Notes under the pieces: generated by a model
What the model was told of the DNA's origin: nothing
Seen by the model: the letters and a program-made list of their open reading frames with translations, nothing else
Database searches by the model: none
Translations under genes and position numbers: made by a program
From: a virus
Length of the DNA: 64,000 nucleotides
IMG/VR virus record: IMGVR_UViG_3300042558_000752
Location: 1 to 64,000 of that record
Direction: 5' to 3' (one strand)
Shown here: piece after piece, positions 20,101 through 28,690 of the stretch
Position numbering within the stretch: the stretch's first letter is position 1
How the letters are laid out: the number at the start of each line of letters is the position of its first letter

Positions 20101-23100
20101 TCAAGACAGCTGGCAGATACTGCGAGTTAACGAATCCCCACTGTTATATGTTATTGAAGCAGTGCGTATAGACGATACCGTAGTCACTCTAACACTGAAC
20201 AGACCACATTCGTTGGTAGTTGATGATTATGTAGGATTCCGTGAGATCATTAACCTTAGCGGATTTTTTAAAGTTAGTGCAGTAACCAACACTACTATAA
20301 CAGTTGTAGTCAGTGCAGACATCAGCGACCCCGAGTTAGACGCCAGTACCACAGTTAACATTCAGTTGTTAACTACAGCAAGATTCGCTGACTATGCAGC
20401 AGTTGATCAACATCCAGCAGCACTATTGAAAAATAAATCGTTGGTATTTGTAGACAACAACGGCAGCGATCAATGGGAAGTGGTGCAGAAAAATAAATTA
20501 TATACTTCAAAATCTATAGCAGATTTTGGTACCTCCGCTCCGCTGCTCACAGGCTCTAAAGTTGTTTACGATAATGTTAATAAACACGTGATCAGCAGCA
20601 TGCCTGGTGCAGGATTTGTAAATGTCTATGTAGAAACAGATACTGGACTTTCATTGAAACAGATCATAGCACCACCTATTGGATTCTACGACATTGCTCT
20701 AGGATCGTTTGGTGAAAAAATGGCGGTGAGCCCAGACGGCAAATATCTAGTGATAGGTGCACCTACAGCTAGCGGTGTAGTGAATAGATTCATGGGCGAA
20801 TGGCAGACTGAAGTAGCCTATGAACAAAATGACGTTGTACTTTACGGCGGTAGACTTTATAGAGCATTAAATGCCAATGGAAATTTTGTAGGACTAGGAG
20901 ATGGCAGTACTCAGATAGCTATCAACTCCGACGACTGGGTTCCGCATACTACAGTTATTCCTGCCGAAACATCAGCACGTAATCCCGGTTATTATCAGCA
21001 AGGTATGGTTGCGGTATATGAATTTGTCAGCGGCAGATATATAAACACCACAGCATTTGTGAGTCCTCGTCCTACGGATAACGAAAAATTTGGATCAGAA
21101 ATTACCATTGGGGTGAACGGAACTGAATATTATCTAGCAGTATCTGCCATAGGTTCATACAACAACACAGGTAGAGTATATCTTATCAAGTATACTGGAA
21201 CTGAATGGACACATATGGAAAACCCTTTGTACAAGGGCATATACAATCTGTTTGATTCATACAAGCAAGGTGAAATAGTATGGCAAGCATCTCAAGATCC
21301 TGAAGGCGAAGCAGTACGTGGCAATCTATGGCAGAGCCTAGATGGGTCAACATCAGACGGTAGTACTATCACTTTAGATTCTCAGAACTGGCTAAAGGTC
21401 AGTGACATTTCTACACACTGTTCATTGCCTACAAATATCTCTGTAGAAGATGACGGGTCTACCTTAGAATTTACAATTACAGGATTATTAACAGATACAC
21501 AAAAAGCAGAATTGGTCAAGCAGGGAGATCAATTTGGGTTTTCTATGACTATGAGCATTGATGGTAGCATATTGGTCATAGGCGCTCCCGATAGTGATGG
21601 TCAATATTTTGCAAATTATCGAGGACTATGGCGCGGAGATGTAGAATACGTCGAAGGCGAAGTAGTCCGTTACCGAGGATCATCGAGTGAGTTATATCAA
21701 TACTATCAGTTAGGAGATGCATTTTTAGGCCCAGACAGTACGTATCGAAGTTATAACGAAGATCCGTCAGATAGTGTAAATTGGCAACAAGTTGGTGATA
21801 GCACAACCACTTCCAGCGGTAAGATTTTTGTTTACAAGAAAACCGAGTATGATTCTTACGAACTTACTCAGATGATTAATGCCGGCTCACTGACATCGTT
21901 TACTGACATCGATTCGGGATTAGTTATCAGCACAGGTGACCAATTTGGGTTCAGTATGGACATGGATGCAAACGGTACGATGTTGGCAGTGTCCAGTCCT
22001 AGAGCGGATGTGAATTATCAAGATCAAGGTGCTGTGTATGTTTTAGAATTAGATAAACCAGTGACTGAATTCCGGGTCAAGCAGCGTTTACAGAGTTATG
22101 AAATTTATACCAATGAGTATTTTGGTTTTGCTGTATCAGTGAGTCCAGACAGCGAAAAGATAGCCATTGGAGCGAGAAATGCTAAGACTCCATTCCCAGT
22201 AAACTTTGACCTGTTAGAAGGCACAACATTCGATAATAGTAGAACACGATTCTATGTAGAACAAGGGTTCACTGGCGGAGTTTATGTGTTTGATAAAAAA
22301 GATCAATTATTCTTCCTCACAGAAAAACTCGACAGCGATTTGCAGGCAGATGAATCATTTGGCCACAGTGTAGATTGTGTGGGCACAAAATTATTGGTAG
22401 GATCTCCTTACTATAAAAATTCAGTGACCAACACTTATCAAGGAATTGCTCGTTTGTTTACTTCCAACTCTGCTGATGCCAGTTGGACCACGTTGACTAA
22501 CCAACAACCATTAGTTGATTTAAGAAAGATCAAGAAAGTTGAGCTCTATGACAATGTAAAGAATGTAAAAATTCAAGATGTAGATTATATCGATGCTGCT
22601 AGAGGTAAGATACTTAACATAGCAGAACAAGAGATAAAATATAAAACTCCTTATGACCCGGCAGTTTACACTATAGGTACATCGGACGTGGTGGTAGATC
22701 CTACTATTAACTGGTTAGAAAAAAATGTAGGAAAATTATGGTGGAATACCGGAACCGCCAAGTTTCAATATGCAGAACAAAAAGATTCAGCTTATAGAAT
22801 AGGAAATTGGAACCAACTAGTTCAAGGTGCCAGCATTGATGTTTATGAATGGGTAGAAACAGTGTTGTTACCTAATGAATGGGCAGCTTTGGCAGACACC
22901 AATGCAGGGCTAGCTCAAGGAGTCAGCGGACAACCATTATATCCCAACAATGATGTTTACAGTGTGAAATTTTTCTTTAGTTCTACCACTGGTCAAGTTT
23001 CAGAAACATTATATTATTACTGGGTTCGAAGCAAGGCTGTGACTCCACCTAACATGGCGGATCGTAAACGATCAGCAGCTGAAGTAACAAACTTAATTTC

Positions 23101-26100
23101 TAATCCCGCAGGCACTGGAATCGCATTTGTAGCATTTTTACAATCAGACAAATTTTTAAGTTATAATTTTAAATCAATTATGCAGTCTGATACTGCACTG
23201 ATAAATCTACAAATTAGAAAAAATTTAGAATCACAGATTCCTGTGCATAACGAATATCAATTGCTCACAGAGGGTGTGGCTGATAGCTTGCCTTCTGCTA
23301 AACTAGAAAACAAATGGATTGATAGTCTTGTAGGTTCAGATATTGCAGGCAACAGAATACCGGATATATCACTGTCAGCTAAACAAAAATATGGAATCGA
23401 ATATCGACCCCGTCAGACCATGTTTGTTGATAGGATTTTAGCACTGAAAATTGTTATAGAATATATCAATAATATTTTACAAAAAGAAACGTTTGCAGAA
23501 ACCATAGATTTTACCAATCTCAACAGTGTAGATACTGTGCCTAGTTCTGCGTTAAATTTTTATGATGTAGCAGTAGACACTGATATTGATCTGCAGACAG
23601 TAGGAACAACTAACACTCGTCGTGCTGTTTTGAGAGGCAACCTTATCAACGGTGAATTAGATACCATTGATATTGTAGATCCTGGATACGGATATAAACC
23701 AAAAGAATTATTCGATCAAGAACAGAGCGGAATTTATATCGGTCCCCCGATTACTATATCTGGAGACGGGGTTAATGCTACCGCGGTATGCCATATAGAT
23801 GGTCAAGGTCGTGTAATTGCTGTGGTAGTAACTAATCGCGGTAAAAAATACAGCAGTATAACTGTTCAGGTTAGATATTTTTCTGTTTTGGTTAACAACG
23901 ATGCTACCTTAAATAATTTTTGGAGTATATATTCTTGGGATAATTCACGTAAAGTATATTTCCGTAGTAAATCTCAATCTTTTGATACAACAAAATATTG
24001 GAGTAAAATAGATTGGATCCGTACGGGATATGACAGCAATCTTCGAATAATTAAAGAGTTGAACAGTATCTACGAAATAGTCGATGCTCAAATTGCCATC
24101 GGTGATATCATAAAAGTCAAAGAATACGCCTCCGGCGGCTGGGCGGTGTTTGAAAAAATCTCAGATACTGCTGAGTTGTTTCTAGATAGATATCTATTAG
24201 TCAGCAGACAACTTGGTACCATTCAAATAAATTCCTCATTATATAATACAGGTGTAACTGGAGTCGGGTTTGATAACACACAGGCATTTGACACTACAAC
24301 ATATGACATTGAAAATTCTAAGGAATTAAGAAATATCTTTACAGCAATCAAAGAACAAGTGTTTATCGGCGACTATGCGGTAGAATGGAACAAATTATTT
24401 TTTGCTTCAATACGCCATGTGTTCAGCGAACAGCAGTATGTAGATTGGGTATTCAAAACCAGTTTTCTAAATGCTACACATAACATTGGAACACTAGCAA
24501 GCCCGCCAAATTATAAAAATGATAATTTATCAAGTTATCAGGATTATATTAACGAGGTTAAACCATTTAGAACCACAGTTAGAGAGTATATCAGCCGTTA
24601 TACTCAACCAGAAACGTATTCATCGGCAGTGGCTGATTTTGATTTGCCACCAGCGTATTCGGTATCGGATGGCCGTGCTAACCCAGTTAATTCGTTATCC
24701 GCAGAGATATCGCAGTATCCGTGGAAATGGTGGGCAGATAATAATACCTACACGGTGACTGCTATAGACGTGTATCAACAGGGATCAGGCTATACTACTC
24801 CTCCTAAAGTATTGATTAGCGGAACAGGAACCGGAGCCACTGCTAAAGCATACATCTCTAACGGTAAAGTTTCAAGCATACAAGTTCTAACTGTAGGGTC
24901 CGGGTACACTACAGCACCAACGATCACATTGGTAGGCGGAAACTCTCCTACTTCTATTCAGGCCAAGGCAGTATCGGTCATAGGCGATTCCCAAGTTCGA
25001 ACATTTGATGTTTCGGTAAAATTTGATAGAATTTCTACAAGCGGAATTTACAACACATTTTCACAGACGCAGACATTTATAGCTACCGGAAGCAGTTCTG
25101 TGTTCTTGTTGAATTATGCACCGACCAATGACAAAGCTAAAATTAGAGTAACACAAAAATCATCAGCAACCAAAAAAACACAAGTGGTATTGGCCAGCGA
25201 ATATACAATCAATCTATATTATCAAGCCACTGATAGTTATTCTTTATTACGTGGAAAACTGATATTTAATACAGCTCCAACTAAAGATGATGAAATCACA
25301 GTGACCTATGACAAGAACATTTTGTTATTAGATGCTGTGAATAGAATCAATCAATCCTACTCTCCTAAAGCAGGTATGGTAGGAAAAGAACTAAATCAGC
25401 TGATGACAGGTATTGACTTCGGTGGAGTTAGAATCCAAGGCACCACATTTGATGTTACTGGTGGTTGGGATGCGTTACCTTGGTTCACAGACAATTGGGA
25501 TTCAGTAGAGTCTAGTTCGGATTATTATCATGTTGCCGATGGCAGTACTGGTACAGTAACATTACCATATATTCCAGCCAACGGTCAACAAATCAACATC
25601 TACATCAAACGAAAGAATACTAATGTCACTGTGCGAGTTGATGACGAAAATTATTCACCCACACAAGATTCCAGCACAGGTACGAACCCAACAGCAGAAA
25701 TGCCAACATTTGTCGGTGATGGCGTAAATGCAGTGGTAGCTATCGGTGACTATCTAAGTACTGTAGACGGTGATATTCTTATATTCCGGCCTATAGAAAG
25801 TGATGGATCCGTTAATATAACAGATGATAATATTTTAGATACTAGATTAAGTGGTGGATCGCTGTCGTCGATCAGCGGCGCTTATGTTACGGCTACTGGT
25901 ATGACTTCAGAAGAAATAGCTATCACCGGGGGTAAATTTATAGATCCTAATGTAGTACCAGCCCCTGAAGAAAATGTTCCGGGACAGGTCATAGAAAGTG
26001 TTTCAATTAAAGTGTATAACAATTCAGCATCTGGTGCAGCAGCATTGCAATCTAATGTAAAAACAGCCAACGGTACAGATACAGAATTTGCCATAGGACA

Positions 26101-28009
26101 ACCGGTATTAGAAAGTAAGTCAGTATTTGTGTATGTGTCTAACACACCGAGAATCATTAACACAGATTATACTATTGATCTTGAAACAAATACTGTAAAC
26201 TTTTTAGTGGCTCCGTTAGTAGATGAATTTGTAGAAATATTCAGTATAGGAATCGGCGGTGTTGGTATTCTAGATTATCAAAGTTATACTGCAGATGGCA
26301 CCACGGGATTGTTTTTGACTAATGCCAATTATGATAATACCAGCAGTGTATTTGTTAGTGTGAATGGAACACCGGTTGATGTGGGATTCCGTAACAGCAC
26401 AGATGTAATCGATGCTGTGGGCAAAACTTTGGTAGATTTTGGAATCACACCACAAGTGGGCGACATAGTTAAAATAGTGTGCTTGGAATCAACAGCTGAT
26501 ATTGATAGTTCGGGCTTGTCTTTGGTACAGGTGAATGCTCAGACTTTCTACTTCGAAGGAAGTACAAGAAGTTTTGAGATTACTGGCTTTAGTGAATTAA
26601 CCAGAGGCTCGAATCTAAGCTCAATAATAGTCGAAGCTAACGGTCAATTTCTGAAAGGACCGGATACAGTGTACGCGGTCTACGACGGAACTAATAACGT
26701 ATTCTCAATTGGAGTAGACCCACTAGAACCTGGCGGTAGCATATTACCAGCAAATCTAAAAGTTTTAATAAACAACACACTTAGAACATTTATTGTGGAC
26801 TACACCCTAGATGGACCTACGAAGGTGCTGACTGTTAACGCATCTAAATTATCTATCGGCGATACTATCAAGATTGAAAATGATCTAAGGGCAGAATATA
26901 GTATACAAGATAATATTATCACAGTCGACTCAGCATTTGATTTTGGATTCGTATCTGAAGCAATCAATCCTGCAGTCAATGTTACTTGGTTTGGCGAATA
27001 TCCATCTATGGATGTTATTCAAGATGAAAGCACGGGAGGTCAAGTACAGTACAAACTATCAAGACCTCCATTATCAGTAAGTTATGTGTGGGTATACAAG
27101 AATGGACTTCGTTTAAGACAAGACAAAGACTATTATGTGAGTTTGCCTAGAGCGGTGGTATATATCACAGCAGACACAACCCCTGCAGATACTATAAAAA
27201 TTGTAAATTTTTCCAACGATATATTTAAATTACCGTCGGCCTATGAAATTCATAAAGATATGTTGAATGTGTTTCACTACAATAGATTTTCAAAAGATGA
27301 ATGCAAATTAACCAAGGTACTAAACTACTACGATACTGCCATAGAAGTTACTGATGCTACTAATCTGTCTCAGCCAATCGCCATCAGAAATATTCCGGGT
27401 GTTGTATTCATACAAGGCGAACGCATTGAATATATGTCAAAGTCAGGCAACACGTTGAGCCAATTACGCAGAGGTGCTCAAGGAACAGCTATAGCAAATA
27501 CATATGCCCAGGGCACATCGGTAGTTGATGTGGGGTACAGTGAAGTGATACCTTATAATGAAGTTCAGCAGAGAACTGACTTTACCAGTGACGGTAGTAC
27601 ATTGTTGATCGGTCCTTTAGATTTTGTGCCTCAAAAGGGTGCTAGAAGTGGTACGTGGTTTAGAAATGCGATACCAACAACCTATGGACCTTGTGATCAA
27701 ATAGAAGTGTTTGCTGCTGGCCGAAGACTGAAGAAAGATCCCCAATCCGTTTATGTAGAAGCCAATGGTGCTGCTAGCCCAGCCGCAGATCAGATGCAAG
27801 AAGCTGAATTCAGCGTAGATGGAGTATCAGCACAGATACGACTTACCGCTGTATTGCCAGCAGGCACTCGAATTACTGTGTTGCGAAGACAGGGTAAAAC
27901 TTGGTATGCTAGGGGCGAGACCACAGCTACAGACGGCACAAGTCTAATACACACAGACACTGCAATAGCTAGATTCATTGTGGAAAAGACCACAGCTATA
28001 CCTGAATAA
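14198..28009 (+). CDS. giant gp7-like baseplate/virion protein with propeller and sugar-binding-like modules
   Basis: A single uninterrupted 4603-residue structural protein following gp6, in the place of T4 gp7 (1032 residues). The N-terminus (residues about 10-130: RRSVELLPVIFQTPANDKFL, QLEPGVIFKN) resembles wedge proteins of marine T4-like phages. Three further elements are visible. First, six CBM5/12-like units (aromatic-rich, pattern W..Y..GD.V.Y...Y.A....W) near residues 218-265, 1457-1503, 1712-1760, 2199-2250, 2350-2403 and 2474-2535. Second, six FG-GAP-type blades between about 2165 and 2760, such as FGFSMTMSIDGSILVIGAPD. Third, GSGYTTAP-type and VYKNGLRL-type beta repeats in the last third. 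The C-terminus includes GERIEYMSKSGNTLSQLRRG. It should sit at the baseplate periphery; assignment as gp7 is by position and N-terminus, adhesive role is inferred. Confidence 0.65.
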   Translation: MADKFPNSQLPIRRSVELLPVIFQTPANDKFLSAVVDPLIQPGVLDKVVGYVGRRYGKTYNSNDVYVDTDGTLRSSYQLEPGVIFKNHDKIENFYDYIDVKNQLKFFGNTIERDDKITSQTHYTWNPPIDWDKFINYREYYWEPTGPRSINITGQSASITSTYKVVLGTTKNSFVFTPDAYTNNPTLTLYRGQTYNFRVNAPAEGFAIRTNFDTGSLLFQPNRSYAQGSLVVYDSKLWRAIRDVTSFDASSITIDSQDWQYVESASEGSALDYDNGITNNGVENGTLTFVVPYDAPDTLYYQSKITPDAFGRFVIADIEENTFVNVDIEIIGKTTYTSGNGIAFSNGMIVEFSGNILPAIYAKDTWLVEGVGTAITLTRFSDLVVPVLSTEVPEVLFDNEGFDTQPFDDATEYAAFKDYITIARDSADNNPWSRYNRWFHRSVLEKSYQLRGQDFPANETTRAKRPIIEFRAGLQLFNHGSTAKQTVDYIDTATTDVFSIIEGTKGYNIDGEFLFDGARVLVVADKDKLVNNKIYTVEFITHNGVSQIHLRESDDTESILGQGVTVRRGVVNKGLMFHFNGTSWVSSQPKTAVNQAPMFDVYDSNEISFGDPTTYADTEFTGSTILSYKPGTARIDKELGFKISYLNIDNIGDIEFNWNWDTETFRYSVNKSPVLKKISTGFYRFGSDGYANGWQQLNSKYIQPIIDDQVVEIATDTLIFNTVRWESLTADPNINFYLNGSRYTGTWTRDRGTFVFNTPFEINDVVVIKLITDIDPDQGYYEMPVGLEKNPFNTPIDSFTLGQAVAHISSAVEWDSEYTGKLPGSSNLRDLEDYRLLAGRFLKHSGNAPLAIMSLCDKTHNIIKSISYAKKEYTDFKNNFLQRAIEIDFNDDVVNFVDDIINSLTAVKTAKDAFADSDMIGAGAYTALQTVVEDPGISVFSLTEPFDLKTPSTRAVYVYKNSTQLLNTQDYEFDSTFSFVKLKASLAEGDTIEIREYLSTATNHIPPTPTAMGLYKKYTPTKFLDDTYQEPRYVIQGHDGSITAAYNDFRDDLLLELELRIYNNIKQEYDSAVFDIDQILAGYYGIGEYSKSQLDSIVVQDFLKWIQNTNINYTLNEYFDSENSFTYTYSNMSDPTKTKNIPGWWRGVYQHFYDTDRPHRCPWEMLGFSQQPTWWQAEYGSAPYTSNNLILWEDLEAGIIRQGIRAGRHDRYKRPGLVRHIPVDADGKLLSPLDSNLAQDFSLINNRGPFVLGDVSPVEYAWRSSSEWPYAIVAAMCLMKPFEYIPDNFDRSRIVKNKLDQYVNSTTGLFITIADIAPYVTDSVTVGLVKYLTSYTKSQGLSSDSLQTKIEKLDVALSFRMSGFVDQQQQKYLLDSKNPSATTSGIFIPSENYDIIFNVSSPVTTVSYSGVRLEKTASGWIVAGYDDIHPYFNYHLAQASSKDPIISVGGVSESFTDWIQDKTYNNGALVRYQSNFYRALKTHLSTGDFDRSQWQKLGDVPKIGAIEAQRRRVFNTLSVRQISYGTRLNSIQEVVDLLLGYESYLKTQGIIFDNYDPLNATSQDWLSAAKEFMFWTKHNWESGAIITLSPSAQKLEISIPIGTPDNLLDGFYDYQILKGDGTPLAPRFLNVNRGFQNLKIETTNTTDGIYYARLHYVIKEHVTVFDNRTVFNDIIYDKPTGYRQGRIKMQAFRTVDWDGDYTSPGFLFDNVDIQTWKPFNDYKLGDIVSYKSYDWTSLRNQLGTETFNDANWSKLDSKPVKQLVSNFDYKIKQFSDYFETSSQGLDQSQRELARHAIGYQQRDYLQNLAEDSVSQYQLYQGFIREKGTANSVTKIFNKLSRSGSDSIVLNEEWAFRLGQVGGVDQFSEIEIQLEKNKFKLDPQPHLVTGSETPNALDQYYRFTSNDFTISPIPYTVDILPTAVDLEPELTAGYVSSGQYQHVIGTMDQLTTLDITTVDENDHIWVTFDQDSWQILRVNESPLLYVIEAVRIDDTVVTLTLNRPHSLVVDDYVGFREIINLSGFFKVSAVTNTTITVVVSADISDPELDASTTVNIQLLTTARFADYAAVDQHPAALLKNKSLVFVDNNGSDQWEVVQKNKLYTSKSIADFGTSAPLLTGSKVVYDNVNKHVISSMPGAGFVNVYVETDTGLSLKQIIAPPIGFYDIALGSFGEKMAVSPDGKYLVIGAPTASGVVNRFMGEWQTEVAYEQNDVVLYGGRLYRALNANGNFVGLGDGSTQIAINSDDWVPHTTVIPAETSARNPGYYQQGMVAVYEFVSGRYINTTAFVSPRPTDNEKFGSEITIGVNGTEYYLAVSAIGSYNNTGRVYLIKYTGTEWTHMENPLYKGIYNLFDSYKQGEIVWQASQDPEGEAVRGNLWQSLDGSTSDGSTITLDSQNWLKVSDISTHCSLPTNISVEDDGSTLEFTITGLLTDTQKAELVKQGDQFGFSMTMSIDGSILVIGAPDSDGQYFANYRGLWRGDVEYVEGEVVRYRGSSSELYQYYQLGDAFLGPDSTYRSYNEDPSDSVNWQQVGDSTTTSSGKIFVYKKTEYDSYELTQMINAGSLTSFTDIDSGLVISTGDQFGFSMDMDANGTMLAVSSPRADVNYQDQGAVYVLELDKPVTEFRVKQRLQSYEIYTNEYFGFAVSVSPDSEKIAIGARNAKTPFPVNFDLLEGTTFDNSRTRFYVEQGFTGGVYVFDKKDQLFFLTEKLDSDLQADESFGHSVDCVGTKLLVGSPYYKNSVTNTYQGIARLFTSNSADASWTTLTNQQPLVDLRKIKKVELYDNVKNVKIQDVDYIDAARGKILNIAEQEIKYKTPYDPAVYTIGTSDVVVDPTINWLEKNVGKLWWNTGTAKFQYAEQKDSAYRIGNWNQLVQGASIDVYEWVETVLLPNEWAALADTNAGLAQGVSGQPLYPNNDVYSVKFFFSSTTGQVSETLYYYWVRSKAVTPPNMADRKRSAAEVTNLISNPAGTGIAFVAFLQSDKFLSYNFKSIMQSDTALINLQIRKNLESQIPVHNEYQLLTEGVADSLPSAKLENKWIDSLVGSDIAGNRIPDISLSAKQKYGIEYRPRQTMFVDRILALKIVIEYINNILQKETFAETIDFTNLNSVDTVPSSALNFYDVAVDTDIDLQTVGTTNTRRAVLRGNLINGELDTIDIVDPGYGYKPKELFDQEQSGIYIGPPITISGDGVNATAVCHIDGQGRVIAVVVTNRGKKYSSITVQVRYFSVLVNNDATLNNFWSIYSWDNSRKVYFRSKSQSFDTTKYWSKIDWIRTGYDSNLRIIKELNSIYEIVDAQIAIGDIIKVKEYASGGWAVFEKISDTAELFLDRYLLVSRQLGTIQINSSLYNTGVTGVGFDNTQAFDTTTYDIENSKELRNIFTAIKEQVFIGDYAVEWNKLFFASIRHVFSEQQYVDWVFKTSFLNATHNIGTLASPPNYKNDNLSSYQDYINEVKPFRTTVREYISRYTQPETYSSAVADFDLPPAYSVSDGRANPVNSLSAEISQYPWKWWADNNTYTVTAIDVYQQGSGYTTPPKVLISGTGTGATAKAYISNGKVSSIQVLTVGSGYTTAPTITLVGGNSPTSIQAKAVSVIGDSQVRTFDVSVKFDRISTSGIYNTFSQTQTFIATGSSSVFLLNYAPTNDKAKIRVTQKSSATKKTQVVLASEYTINLYYQATDSYSLLRGKLIFNTAPTKDDEITVTYDKNILLLDAVNRINQSYSPKAGMVGKELNQLMTGIDFGGVRIQGTTFDVTGGWDALPWFTDNWDSVESSSDYYHVADGSTGTVTLPYIPANGQQINIYIKRKNTNVTVRVDDENYSPTQDSSTGTNPTAEMPTFVGDGVNAVVAIGDYLSTVDGDILIFRPIESDGSVNITDDNILDTRLSGGSLSSISGAYVTATGMTSEEIAITGGKFIDPNVVPAPEENVPGQVIESVSIKVYNNSASGAAALQSNVKTANGTDTEFAIGQPVLESKSVFVYVSNTPRIINTDYTIDLETNTVNFLVAPLVDEFVEIFSIGIGGVGILDYQSYTADGTTGLFLTNANYDNTSSVFVSVNGTPVDVGFRNSTDVIDAVGKTLVDFGITPQVGDIVKIVCLESTADIDSSGLSLVQVNAQTFYFEGSTRSFEITGFSELTRGSNLSSIIVEANGQFLKGPDTVYAVYDGTNNVFSIGVDPLEPGGSILPANLKVLINNTLRTFIVDYTLDGPTKVLTVNASKLSIGDTIKIENDLRAEYSIQDNIITVDSAFDFGFVSEAINPAVNVTWFGEYPSMDVIQDESTGGQVQYKLSRPPLSVSYVWVYKNGLRLRQDKDYYVSLPRAVVYITADTTPADTIKIVNFSNDIFKLPSAYEIHKDMLNVFHYNRFSKDECKLTKVLNYYDTAIEVTDATNLSQPIAIRNIPGVVFIQGERIEYMSKSGNTLSQLRRGAQGTAIANTYAQGTSVVDVGYSEVIPYNEVQQRTDFTSDGSTLLIGPLDFVPQKGARSGTWFRNAIPTTYGPCDQIEVFAAGRRLKKDPQSVYVEANGAASPAADQMQEAEFSVDGVSAQIRLTAVLPAGTRITVLRRQGKTWYARGETTATDGTSLIHTDTAIARFIVEKTTAIPE

Positions 28010-28012
28010 ATA
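28005..28012 (+). promoter_or_regulatory. late promoter box AATAAATA at the end of the giant gene
   Basis: AATAAATA overlaps the giant gene's TAA stop. Transcription would begin near 28018, about 20 bases before the preferred ATG at 28038, so an upstream start inside the giant gene would not be on this transcript. Confidence 0.65.
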
Positions 28013-28037
28013 CATGATGGAACAAAAAGAGATCAAA

Positions 28038-28688
28038 ATGCCAAATAATCAAGATCAACCAGTAGATACCCCTCAGGCTCGCCCTAACGAAACAGGCGGG
28101 TTTCATTTTGAGGGACACATAAAAATCCATGATCCTGAAACCAAAGAAGTTTTTGTGGACAAACGAAACGCTATTCACTACGAAAATATGAGCGTAGCTA
28201 TGGTCAACAGTCTAAGCAATCAAGGCTACGGAACAGTGTATCAAATGATTTTTGGTACAGGTGGATCTACAGTAGATCCTACAGGACTTATTACATATCT
28301 TACTCCGAACACAGTTGGAGTTAATTCTAGCCTATATAATCAAACCTATCAAAAGGTAGTAGATCAAAACGCTATTGAAAATCAAGACCCAATTAGAAAC
28401 AAGATGGAAATTAGACATATCAGCGGCGCCACCTATAGTGATATTCTAATCAGTTGTTTACTAGATTATGGCGAACCTTTGGATCAGGAAGCTTTTGACA
28501 ACAGTGTAGATATGAATGGCGAATTTGTATTCGATGAATTGGGTTTAAAAGGACTCGGTCCAAATACAACAGACGGAAAGTTACTCACTCATGTTATATT
28601 TCATCCAGTACAAAAAAGTTTGAATAGATTACTGCAGATTGATTACACTATCCGTGTGCAGAGTTTAACTGGCTTTGCTGAGGTTTAA
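28038..28688 (+). CDS. structural protein in the gp8 position, function not recognised
   Basis: A 216-residue protein between the giant wedge protein and the fibres. The segment FHFEGHIKIHDPETKEVFVD and the Gly-rich YQMIFGTGGSTVDPTGLITY look like a virion protein, and the C-terminus ends in beta strands (LNRLLQIDYTIRVQSLTGFAEV-like). The start at 28038 is chosen because it follows AAAGAGATC and lies downstream of the late promoter at 28005; an earlier ATG at 28014 is possible. Order suggests a wedge protein comparable to T4 gp8, but I see no proof. It ends two bases before the first fibre gene. Confidence 0.6.
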   Translation: MPNNQDQPVDTPQARPNETGGFHFEGHIKIHDPETKEVFVDKRNAIHYENMSVAMVNSLSNQGYGTVYQMIFGTGGSTVDPTGLITYLTPNTVGVNSSLYNQTYQKVVDQNAIENQDPIRNKMEIRHISGATYSDILISCLLDYGEPLDQEAFDNSVDMNGEFVFDELGLKGLGPNTTDGKLLTHVIFHPVQKSLNRLLQIDYTIRVQSLTGFAEV

Positions 28689-28690
28689 TC

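Noticed and set aside
27978-28037. Longer form of the gp8-position protein starting at 27978
   Set aside because: It would overlap the giant gene, lies upstream of the late box and has no ribosome binding site; the ATG at 28038 has one.
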